From the NCBI GenBank assembly GCA_030830145.1, contig JAURNO010000292.1, positions 1-5,475 of the forward strand: a stretch of DNA of 5,475 bases. Reading direction: 5' to 3'. Under the pieces are notes generated by a model. It searched no databases, was not told the origin of the DNA, and was given only the letters and a program-made list of their open reading frames with translations. This document shows, piece after piece, positions 1 through 5,475 of this stretch; position 1 is the stretch's first letter; each line of letters starts with the position of its first letter. Position numbers and translations under genes: made by a program. The DNA comes from Verrucomicrobiota bacterium. GTDB lineage: Bacteria; Verrucomicrobiota; Verrucomicrobiia; Opitutales; Seribacteraceae.

Positions 1-228
1 ATTAAAACGGCGGTAAGAACCTCCAATGAAAAGGCCGCTGCAGATGCCAACAGTAACATGGCAGTTAAATCGGTCCGGGCCTCGTCCCGTGATATGCTAC
101 AGCTCATGAAGCTTTACAATATCAGCCCGAGATACACTAATCCTTCCGGAATTTTCAGTAATCCCAACCGAAAGGAGCAAGACCAAAACATCTTCAAAGA
201 TCCTTTCCCCGTCGCTTCTCCCATCTAA
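1..228 (+). CDS. C-terminal part of an unidentified protein (5' end outside the window)
   Basis: The first reading frame is open from the window edge to a TAA at 226-228 and gives the last 75 residues of a protein that starts upstream. I do not recognise the family. The visible part begins with a hydrophilic stretch rich in Ala, Asn, Lys and Ser that could be helical (about residues 1-36). It ends in a Pro/Asn/Ser-rich, probably disordered tail closing in FPVASPI. No membrane segment, catalytic motif or metal ligand is visible. The frame has plausible codon use, and it ends 119 nt before gnd on the same strand. A complete 61-codon frame on the opposite strand (97-282) overlaps it. I prefer the plus frame because it is open all the way to the edge and lies in the same direction as gnd, but both could be chance. 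Confidence 0.45.
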   Translation: MKTAVRTSNEKAAADANSNMAVKSVRASSRDMLQLMKLYNISPRYTNPSGIFSNPNRKEQDQNIFKDPFPVASPI

Positions 229-257
229 TGTCTTTGATTGAGGCCTGATTCGATAGA

Positions 258-302
258 TCTCATTTGGTCTTCCGAGACGCATGAAATGAAAAACAAATGA
301 GA
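258..302. repeat. 9-bp inverted repeat with nested 4-bp hairpin upstream of gnd
   Basis: TCTCATTTG at 258-266 is the exact reverse complement of CAAATGAGA at 294-302, leaving a 27-nt loop. Inside the loop, GTCT (267-270) pairs with AGAC (275-278) around a TCCG tetraloop. No T-run follows on the plus strand, so it does not look like an intrinsic terminator for the upstream frame. Its position about 30 bp before the gnd TATAAT box would fit an operator or a weak transcript-end structure. Chance is also possible. Confidence 0.35.
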
Positions 303-333
303 GTGATTGTGCTCGCAGGTTTCGTTTAATAAA

Positions 334-339
334 TATAAT
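334..339 (+). promoter_or_regulatory. Candidate -10 box of the gnd promoter
   Basis: A perfect TATAAT lies 8 nt before the ATG of gnd inside a very AT-rich stretch (325-346). No good -35 is visible at 16-18 bp upstream; the closest is TTGTGC at 307-312, which sits 21 bp away. If this box is used, transcription would start near 346, almost on the ATG at 348, giving a leaderless or nearly leaderless mRNA. A second, poorer box (TTTAAT, 325-330) would leave a leader of about 11 nt. Confidence 0.4.
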
Positions 340-347
340 ATATATTG

Positions 348-1853
348 ATGAATTCTTCCGTCTCTGAAATAGGTTTAATCGGCTTGGCCGTAATGGGCCA
401 AAACTTAGCGCTCAACATAGCCGATCATGGCTTTGGTATATCCGTCTTCAATCGGACTTTCTCCAAAACACAGACCTTCTTGGAAGAAAACCAAACCACA
501 AAGAACCTTGTCGGTTTTGAAAATATCAACGAGTTCGTAGACTCTCTAGCCAAACCCCGCAAGATCGTCATCATGGTTCAGGCAGGAGCAGCCACTGATG
601 CCGTCATTGAATCTCTGATTCCCCTTCTTGAAGACGGAGACATCGTTATTGATGGCGGCAATGCCAAATGGACCGATACCATTGACCGGGAAAAAAGATT
701 ACGAACGAATAATCTGCATTTCGTCGGTTCCGGTGTCAGCGGAGGTGAAGAAGGGGCCAGATTCGGCCCGTCACTCATGCCCGGGTGCTCGCTAGAGGCC
801 TGGGAGGGAATAAAAGATATTTGGACTTCCATTTCAGCCAAAGTCGATCCAAACACAGGCAAACCCATCGAGGGAGCAAAGCCCGGGCACCCCGTTTCGG
901 GTGGTGTTTCCTGCACCGCTTACATAGGTACTGATGGCTCTGGGCATTACGTCAAGATGGTTCACAACGGAATCGAGTATGGTGACATGCAGATGATATG
1001 CGAAGCCTTTCACTTGATGTCCCGGATTACAAAACTTTCGCCACTTGAAACTGGCAAAATCTTTGATCGGTGGAACGATGGTGAACTTGATTCCTTCTTG
1101 GTTGAAATCACTGGAGACATCCTCAAACAAACCGATCCGCGGACCGGGAAGCCTTTCGTGGAAATAGTAATGGACGCAGCAGGACAAAAAGGAACTGGAA
1201 AGTGGACTTCGGTTAATGCTCTTGATATGGGAGTTCCTGCCCCGACAGTCGCTGAAGCAGTCTTTGCAAGGTGCCTAAGTGCCGTGAAGGAGGAGAGGGT
1301 TTTTGCAGCCAAAACATTAAGCGGGCCTGGTGATGTTGACGAAACCGAGGACTCCGTCGATCAAATTGTAGAAGCCATAAGGGACGCTCTTTACTGCTCA
1401 AAGATTTGTTCTTATGCCCAAGGCTTTCAATTGATGAGAGAGGCTCAAAAAGAATATGGTTGGAAGCTTAATTTCGGAGAGATAGCTCAGATATGGAGAG
1501 GTGGCTGTATCATTCGGGCAGCCTTTCTTCAAAAAATCACCGAGGCTTATCAGCAAGACCCAGACTTATCCAATTTACTACTTGATGATTACTTCAAAAA
1601 CTCTATTGAAAAATATCAAGCGAATTGGCGGAAGGTCGTTTCCTTGGCTGTTGCTCATGGGATTCCCATACCTACTTTCTCTTCCGCTCTAGCCTATTAC
1701 GACGGATACCGGCACGAAAGTTTACCCCAAAACCTCCTGCAAGCCCAAAGGGATTACTTCGGTGCACATACCTACGAGAGGATCGATGAGCCAAGGGGGA
1801 AACACTTTCACTTGGATTGGCTGCACCCCGAGCGCCCAGAATTCGCAAGTTAA
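348..1853 (+). CDS. gnd: 6-phosphogluconate dehydrogenase, decarboxylating
   Basis: A cytosolic enzyme of the oxidative pentose phosphate pathway, oxidising 6-phosphogluconate with NADP+ to ribulose 5-phosphate and CO2. The 501 residues match the family end to end. A Rossmann domain has GLAVMG (12-17) and NRT (35-37), the latter near the NADP 2'-phosphate. GVSGGEEGA (129-137) binds substrate. Lys203 and Glu210 in [12 protein letters not shown] are the catalytic pair. KGTGKWT (281-287), RGGCIIR and the C-terminal [16 protein letters not shown] (465-480) are all present. It is longer than the E. coli enzyme (468) mainly because of an extra segment at about 165-187 ([10 protein letters not shown]...) just before the catalytic helix. 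I chose the ATG at 348; an in-frame TTG at 345 directly precedes it, would add one Met, and probably lies outside the mRNA. No Shine-Dalgarno is visible. The stop overlaps that of convergent gmk. Confidence 0.97.
   Translation: MNSSVSEIGLIGLAVMGQNLALNIADHGFGISVFNRTFSKTQTFLEENQTTKNLVGFENINEFVDSLAKPRKIVIMVQAGAATDAVIESLIPLLEDGDIVIDGGNAKWTDTIDREKRLRTNNLHFVGSGVSGGEEGARFGPSLMPGCSLEAWEGIKDIWTSISAKVDPNTGKPIEGAKPGHPVSGGVSCTAYIGTDGSGHYVKMVHNGIEYGDMQMICEAFHLMSRITKLSPLETGKIFDRWNDGELDSFLVEITGDILKQTDPRTGKPFVEIVMDAAGQKGTGKWTSVNALDMGVPAPTVAEAVFARCLSAVKEERVFAAKTLSGPGDVDETEDSVDQIVEAIRDALYCSKICSYAQGFQLMREAQKEYGWKLNFGEIAQIWRGGCIIRAAFLQKITEAYQQDPDLSNLLLDDYFKNSIEKYQANWRKVVSLAVAHGIPIPTFSSALAYYDGYRHESLPQNLLQAQRDYFGAHTYERIDEPRGKHFHLDWLHPERPEFAS
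1850..1853. other. Overlapping convergent stop codons (TTAA)
   Basis: The palindrome TTAA holds the TAA stop of gnd (1851-1853, plus) and the TAA stop of gmk (1850-1852, minus). No spacer separates the two genes, and neither downstream side shows a GC-rich hairpin followed by a T-run. Each transcript must therefore run into the other gene as antisense, or end by a factor-dependent route. Confidence 0.9.
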
Positions 1854-2461
1854 CCTTTTGACCCTTCGACCGGGTTGTTGGAGCAACTAAGATAGTAATC
1901 CCTCAGCCTTTGGTAATCGGCATCTTTTCCTTGGGAAGGAAGCACAAAGTCGAATTGTTCCTTTTTCTCAATTTCCCGTTCTGCTGTTTTCAATCTCTTT
2001 TCAATTTCGGCAAGATCGTCGGAGCCTCTTTTGGCCAAACGGTCTCTCAATTCACAAATCGAAGGCGGAAGTACGAAAACGCTATAAACCGCACCGCGCA
2101 AAAAAGTATTGTTCTCCGCAAAACTCTTGAGAGAAGAGGCACCGTTCACGTCTATATTAAGCAAAAGGTCATTCGTTCTTGAGTCACCGCTGAAGACCAA
2201 CAACGCATCCTTTTGTGTTCCATATAGGTTTTGATGCACGACTTCGTATTCAACGAATGAACCCTGCTTGACTTGTGCTAGAAAAGTCTCTTTGGGCAGG
2301 AAATGATAATCCACTCCATCCATTTCTCCTATTCTGGGTTTGCGGGTCGTAGCGGTCACGACCCTCCTCAACCTGCTGGAAAACTCAGAAAGCAAACGGT
2401 TACACAAGGTGGTCTTCCCTACCCCGGCTGGCCCAGATATAACAAAAACGATTCCTTCCAC
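1850..2461 (-). CDS. gmk: Guanylate kinase
   Basis: Phosphorylates GMP (and dGMP) with ATP to GDP, an essential cytosolic step of guanine nucleotide supply. The 203 residues are the usual length. The P-loop is GPAGVGKTT (10-18). The GMP-binding part has [18 protein letters not shown] (37-54) and VVHQNLYGT (74-82). LLNIDVNGA (100-108) follows, then the lid [16 protein letters not shown] (131-146) with Arg156 in EKRLKTAE. The usual (I/V)VNDD motif after the lid is replaced by LPSQGKD (174-180), so the Asn expected near adenine is missing. The start is GTG: an in-frame TAA at 2468-2470 leaves only two codons upstream, and the P-loop sits at the normal distance. There is no Shine-Dalgarno. It starts 12 nt after the membrane-protein gene and is probably translated from the same mRNA. 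It ends tail to tail with gnd. Confidence 0.95.
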   Translation of the reverse strand: MEGIVFVISGPAGVGKTTLCNRLLSEFSSRLRRVVTATTRKPRIGEMDGVDYHFLPKETFLAQVKQGSFVEYEVVHQNLYGTQKDALLVFSGDSRTNDLLLNIDVNGASSLKSFAENNTFLRGAVYSVFVLPPSICELRDRLAKRGSDDLAEIEKRLKTAEREIEKKEQFDFVLPSQGKDADYQRLRDYYLSCSNNPVEGSKG

Positions 2462-2473
2462 GGATAATTAAAA

Positions 2474-3013
2474 TCAATAGCTGAAGGAAAGCCCAAGCAA
2501 AACTGCGGCACAACCAACTATCCCCCAGCCAAAGCGGGTCGGGCGGGCTGGCTTATCGAAAAGCCAACTTAGAAAATCTCTCATTCTGTAAGGCCAAGCT
2601 CCGAAATAAAGGGCTCCGACAACGATAAGATAAATAACCGAGACCAGAAAAAGCCTAGTAGTGGGTTCCTGCAGAAATGCTGCATCCAGTACTTCCCTGG
2701 AGTAAAACAAGACGAGAATGCATAAAGCTCTGACAGCGAGAAAATCCTGAACGAAGACATAGGAAGAAACTCCTATCAAAATCGCAATGCCTCCAATATA
2801 CCATCGGTATTCCCCGAAGTCCGCTTCACTTAAATTCATCACGTGACGGGAAATAAACCAAGATAATCCAAGGGCCAAAAAGAAGACCGACAACTTCAAA
2901 GAACGCGGGAAGCCACGAATGAAGGTATTGATTGAACTTCGATCAAGCGCGAAAAGTAACCCAATGACGAAGAGAAAGAATGAGGTCAGAATCGAAAATT
3001 GAAATAAATCCAT
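2474..3013 (-). CDS. Uncharacterised integral membrane protein with about six helices
   Basis: I do not recognise this 179-residue protein as a named family. Hydrophobic stretches at about 5-23, 40-54, 71-88, 91-105, 120-138 and 161-177 suggest six membrane helices, with no cleavable signal peptide. Loops carry basic residues: RGFPRSLK (33-40) between helices 1 and 2, and the longest loop, WPYRMRDFLSWLFDKPARPTR (starting at 140), between helices 5 and 6. By the positive-inside rule both loops after odd-numbered helices would be cytoplasmic, giving N- and C-termini outside, though an in-out prediction by eye is weak. There are no catalytic motifs. The ATG lies only 3 nt after the miaB stop, so translation is probably coupled; gmk follows 12 nt later. 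It is a real gene, as its packing and even hydrophobic pattern show, but its function is unknown. Confidence 0.85.
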   Translation of the reverse strand: MDLFQFSILTSFFLFVIGLLFALDRSSINTFIRGFPRSLKLSVFFLALGLSWFISRHVMNLSEADFGEYRWYIGGIAILIGVSSYVFVQDFLAVRALCILVLFYSREVLDAAFLQEPTTRLFLVSVIYLIVVGALYFGAWPYRMRDFLSWLFDKPARPTRFGWGIVGCAAVLLGLSFSY

Positions 3014-3016
3014 ATA

Positions 3017-4363
3017 TTATTCTTGGACAGCGATTAAAGAGAAAGGTGTTGCTTCCTTGACTCGAAGAGTGACAAGAGATCCAATCGATTCGCTCGGTCC
3101 CTCGAAAATCACTTTCCTAAAACATCTCGTGCGACCCATGAGCTTACCATTCCCTTTTTTTGAAAAGCCCTCTACGAGTATTTCCATACTGCGTCCAATG
3201 AGATTTGCATTGGAGGCATTTGATAATTTTTGAGTCAAAGTCAGAAGCTCCTGGTTTCGGGATTCCTTTGTAGATTGGGGTACCTTGGCATCAAACTGCA
3301 CAGCCGGCGTGCCCGATCGGTCGCTATACTTGAAAACAAAAGCGTGCTCAAAAGCGGCTTCAATGAAAGCTTCCATAGTGAGATCGAAATCTTTGTCCGT
3401 TTCCCCGGGAAACCCGACAATAACGTCGGTGCTCAATCTCATGGATGGACTGGTCTTCCTGAGCTTGCTGACAATCGAAAGAAACTTCTCGGAAGTGTAG
3501 GGTCTGTTCATCGCCTTGAGGATACGATCAGAACCACTTTGCATAGGTAAATGAGCATATGTACCGAGTTTAGGTAAATTTACGAAAGCATCAATGAGAT
3601 CATCCCCAAAAGAGGTTGGGTGAGGCGCAGTGAAGCGAATCCTATTGATAGAATCTATTTCGTGAATACGTTCCAAAAGTTGGACAAAGGGTGTTTTGCC
3701 GTCACGACGAGGCATGCATCCTCTTCCATAAGCGTTCACAATTTGGCCGAGAAGGGTTACCTCGCGGACTCCCCGGGAGCCAAGTTCCGTAACTTCAGAG
3801 ATAATGTCATGCATCGAACGGTAACGCTCTTTTCCTCGGGTTTTAGGAACGATACAAAAGGCGCATTTCATGTTGCAACCCTGCATGATGGAAACAAACG
3901 CCGTCACTTTGTTGCTTTCTGCGAAATGCTCGCGAATTTCGTTTTCGGAACCTACTTCCTCGGCTATGTGCAAGAGGCTAGGAGTCTCTTGTGTAGGGTT
4001 ATTTCGGGCATCTATCAACTGATCAAGGTAGTCTGGAACATGGTGGAATTTTTGGGTACCGACAATCAAATCAAGATCAGGCAAACGATCGATGAGATCG
4101 TCACCTCGGTTTTGAGCCATGCAACCCATGATACCAAAAATGAATCGAGGATCGTTTCTTTTCCTCTTGGCCAGGTGACCGGCTTTTCCGATGGCCTTTT
4201 GCTCCGCTTGTTCGCGAACGCTGCAAGTGTTTAGCAAAACAATATCGGCCTTGTCTTCATGATCGACGACCTTGTATCCGCGCTCCTGAAGCTTGCATGC
4301 TACGGATTCGGAATCTCTTTCGTTCATTTGACATCCGTATGTCTTGATGAAAACTCGATTCAT
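3017..4363 (-). CDS. miaB: tRNA-2-methylthio-N6-isopentenyladenosine(37) synthase (MiaB methylthiotransferase)
   Basis: A radical-SAM enzyme that adds the 2-methylthio group to N6-isopentenyl-A37 of tRNAs reading UNN codons, which supports reading-frame maintenance. The 448 residues show the full three-domain plan. The N-terminal MTTase domain has Cys11 (YGCQMN), Cys47 (NTCSVRE) and Cys81 (GCMAQ) for the auxiliary 4Fe-4S cluster. The radical-SAM core has CNMKCAFC, with Cys163, Cys167 and Cys170, followed by VPKTRGKERYRS. A C-terminal TRAM domain (about 384-446) includes EGFSKKGNGKLMGRTRC (398-414), which favours MiaB over MtaB or RimO. LLGQIVNAYG (204-213) has Ile where GQNVN is common. The start is well placed because YGCQMN falls at the family position. 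No Shine-Dalgarno is visible. It lies 33 nt after the HAD gene and 3 nt before the membrane-protein gene, probably in one operon. Its substrate would require MiaA, which is not in this window. Confidence 0.96.
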   Translation of the reverse strand: MNRVFIKTYGCQMNERDSESVACKLQERGYKVVDHEDKADIVLLNTCSVREQAEQKAIGKAGHLAKRKRNDPRFIFGIMGCMAQNRGDDLIDRLPDLDLIVGTQKFHHVPDYLDQLIDARNNPTQETPSLLHIAEEVGSENEIREHFAESNKVTAFVSIMQGCNMKCAFCIVPKTRGKERYRSMHDIISEVTELGSRGVREVTLLGQIVNAYGRGCMPRRDGKTPFVQLLERIHEIDSINRIRFTAPHPTSFGDDLIDAFVNLPKLGTYAHLPMQSGSDRILKAMNRPYTSEKFLSIVSKLRKTSPSMRLSTDVIVGFPGETDKDFDLTMEAFIEAAFEHAFVFKYSDRSGTPAVQFDAKVPQSTKESRNQELLTLTQKLSNASNANLIGRSMEILVEGFSKKGNGKLMGRTRCFRKVIFEGPSESIGSLVTLRVKEATPFSLIAVQE

Positions 4364-4396
4364 TGACGCGAAATGCTACAGGATCTATTCTTAGGG

Positions 4397-5041
4397 TCAA
4401 TCGATAACGAGATGCACTACTTGTCGAAGATCATGGGTCAACTCGCTTACGCATGAGTCTAGTGCTTTGGGAGAGTTATGCCCGCCCGTAAAAAGTAAAT
4501 TCTGAACTCCCAACTGAATCGCTACCTCTTCATCATGTACGGTATCCCCGACAAGTAAGATATTTGATGGATGATGACCAATTTGAGCAAGATGAGATTC
4601 TGAAATTCCTTTTTTGCCTTCGGCTTGTATATTGGAAACACCAGAAATCACGCCCATGTGCTCGGAAAGTCCGAATTCGCTAACGAAGGTCATCAGATCA
4701 GATAATTTGCCGGCCGAAAGAACGGACTGCCCTATTCCCCTTTCCGACAATTGCTTAACGACGGAAAGCGCATTGGGTTGAAGACTGCATGTTTTCCAAA
4801 GTCTTCGGTATTCGGCAATGAAAGCCTCTGAAACCTTTTGATAGTCAGGTTCCTCGATAGGCAAACCTATCTTTTCGTAGTACGATCGAACCGGGAAGCT
4901 GAAATTATCCCGGTAGTAATCGAATGAAACATTGGGGATATTCATTTCGGAAAGTATTCCGTTTACGATGTTTACACATAAAAGGGCGTCATTTACCAAA
5001 GTTCCATTCCAATCCCAAATAACATGATCAATGCGACTCAT
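4397..5041 (-). CDS. HAD-superfamily hydrolase, phosphoglycolate-phosphatase-like, substrate unknown
   Basis: A 214-residue cytosolic HAD protein with a helical C1 cap at about residues 16-85. Motif I is DWNGTL (10-15): the nucleophile Asp10 is present, but the second Asp of DxDGT is Asn12. Motif II is Ser109 in VLSAG, the motif III Lys is Lys143 or Lys144 in EGKKG, and motif IV is GDTVHDEEVA with Asp166 and Asp170 for Mg2+. The whole protein resembles Gph/PGMB-type phosphatases. The DWNGTL variant is, to my knowledge, shared by a set of bacterial HAD proteins, so it is not a sporadic mutation, though the usual acid/base Asp is absent. It is the first gene of the four-gene minus-strand run, 33 nt before miaB. 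The ATG places motif I five residues in, so no longer start is needed. The exact substrate cannot be read from the sequence. Confidence 0.88.
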   Translation of the reverse strand: MSRIDHVIWDWNGTLVNDALLCVNIVNGILSEMNIPNVSFDYYRDNFSFPVRSYYEKIGLPIEEPDYQKVSEAFIAEYRRLWKTCSLQPNALSVVKQLSERGIGQSVLSAGKLSDLMTFVSEFGLSEHMGVISGVSNIQAEGKKGISESHLAQIGHHPSNILLVGDTVHDEEVAIQLGVQNLLFTGGHNSPKALDSCVSELTHDLRQVVHLVID

Positions 5042-5071
5042 AGTCTAAGAGTGTTTTGGCGAATACAGGTT

Positions 5072-5077
5072 ATTATA
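5072..5077 (-). promoter_or_regulatory. Candidate -10 box of the HAD-miaB-membrane protein-gmk operon
   Basis: Read on the minus strand, 5080 to 5071 is TATTATAATA, which contains a perfect TATAAT at 5077-5072. A start near 5065 would leave a leader of about 24 nt before the HAD ATG. No good TTGACA-like -35 is present at 16-18 bp upstream (TCTAAC at the 17-bp position), so the assignment rests on the -10 and its location ahead of the first gene of the run. Confidence 0.45.
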
Positions 5078-5171
5078 ATATTTGGGGGATTTTGGTTAGA
5101 TTGAAGGAAGGCTAATCGGTTGTGGAGGATAGTAACAACGGATGGTCTTAGTTGAAAATGAATTGCGTGTT

Positions 5172-5200
5172 TTGTCTTCGATTATGGTAACAGTTATATT
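5172..5200 (+). promoter_or_regulatory. Weak promoter-like pair on the plus strand
   Basis: TTGTCT (5172-5177, four of six matches to the -35 consensus) and TATATT (5195-5200, five of six for the -10) are separated by exactly 17 bp. Transcription would start near 5207 and run away from the HAD operon. No open reading frame follows within the window, so it could serve a gene beyond 5475 or a small RNA, or be chance in AT-rich DNA. Confidence 0.25.
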
Positions 5201-5367
5201 GGAATTACAGATACAGATGTGACTCAATACGAAAGAAAGACCAATTCAACCAAGTGATAGAGTCAAACGCGAATAATGACTGAATAGACTGTTTTACATG
5301 CACATTGCTGCAAAATCTATGAGTAGAGACTAGAAGAAAATAAATCAGAAAAGTGTAAATGGACGGC

Positions 5368-5384
5368 AAACATACATTATGTTT
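5368..5384. repeat. 7-bp AT-rich inverted repeat
   Basis: AAACATA (5368-5374) and TATGTTT (5378-5384) are perfect reverse complements around a CAT loop. Only one of the seven pairs is G-C, so an RNA hairpin would be weak. A DNA-binding dyad is possible, and chance is quite likely in this composition. Confidence 0.25.
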
Positions 5385-5475
5385 TAAAAGTTAAACACAT
5401 GAAAAGTAATACAACACGAGGATTTTATTTGATGATAAGTCATGAGAAAACAAGTTGAAATTCAAAGTTTATGAG

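Larger units (their letters stand above)
5042..5475. other. AT-rich intergenic region without a credible gene
   Basis: A hand count gives 120 G+C in 360 bases (33%) over 5101-5460, clearly below the neighbouring coding DNA. Plus-strand ATGs at 5217, 5276, 5298, 5360, 5432 and 5442 run into stops within about a dozen codons. No tRNA, long hairpin or repeat array is apparent. It holds the upstream signals of the HAD-miaB operon and possibly those of a gene to the right; an ATG at 5471 sits on the window edge and cannot be judged. A decayed gene is possible, but I find no recognisable peptide. Confidence 0.6.

Noticed and set aside
97..282. A 61-codon open frame on the minus strand at the left end
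   Set aside because: It overlaps the plus-strand frame that runs off the window edge, shows no family motif, and ends in a compositionally ordinary stretch. Either could be chance, but the plus frame is the better candidate.
578..1401. Several 60-120-codon minus-strand frames inside gnd
   Set aside because: They are antisense shadows of a fully conserved enzyme, and their products are Pro/Ser/Arg-rich with no family features.
1861..1875. Possible terminator hairpin ACCC...GGGT just past the gnd stop
   Set aside because: The stem is only 4 bp with a 7-nt loop and no T-run on either strand, so it is not a convincing intrinsic terminator.
1910..2182. A 90-codon plus-strand frame opposite gmk
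   Set aside because: It is antisense to conserved Gmk motifs and has no similarity I recognise.
3620..4234. A 204-codon open frame on the plus strand opposite miaB
   Set aside because: It lies fully antisense to miaB, whose cysteines and TRAM domain are unmistakable. Its translation has no recognisable motif and no plausible upstream signals.
5220..5281. Short inverted repeats TGACTC/GAGTCA and AGTCA/TGACT
   Set aside because: The arms are 5-6 bp and poorly positioned, which is expected by chance in this length of sequence.
5442..5474. ATG at 5442 as the start of a gene to the right
   Set aside because: The frame reaches TGA at 5472-5474 after ten codons.

Overview
The window looks like an ordinary chromosomal housekeeping segment of a Gram-negative-type bacterium. 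Coding regions have moderate GC, and no phage, transposase, CRISPR or RNA genes are visible. The protein style suggests the Planctomycetota-Verrucomicrobiota group, perhaps Verrucomicrobiota class Opitutae: a 6-phosphogluconate dehydrogenase with an extra glycine/proline-rich insert, a divergent guanylate kinase, and no Shine-Dalgarno sequences. This assignment is an impression from sequence style without any database search, and confidence in it is low.

Layout. Positions 1-228 (+) carry an open frame cut by the window edge, probably the C-terminus of an unidentified protein. Positions 229-347 are a short intergenic stretch with a 9-bp dyad and a perfect TATAAT box just before gnd. Positions 348-1853 (+) encode a complete decarboxylating 6-phosphogluconate dehydrogenase of the oxidative pentose phosphate pathway. 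Its stop codon overlaps that of the convergent gmk within the palindrome TTAA.

The minus strand from 5041 to 1850 carries four tightly packed genes, read in the order HAD-family hydrolase, miaB (tRNA methylthiotransferase), a six-helix membrane protein of unknown function, and gmk (guanylate kinase). The gaps are 33, 3 and 12 nt, which supports one transcription unit driven from a TATAAT box at 5072-5077. The proteins share no single pathway: tRNA-anticodon modification, GMP phosphorylation and a small phosphatase-like enzyme are all basal functions. The membrane protein is the only member with no recognisable job.

The right-hand 434 nt (5042-5475) contain no credible gene and are much more AT-rich than the coding part. 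They hold the operon promoter candidate, a weaker plus-strand promoter-like pair, and a short AT-rich hairpin.

I see no clear evidence for a previously undescribed system. The most notable points are the absence of Shine-Dalgarno sequences at all five visible starts, a probable leaderless gnd transcript, the Asp-to-Asn change in HAD motif I, and the altered adenine-side motif in Gmk.
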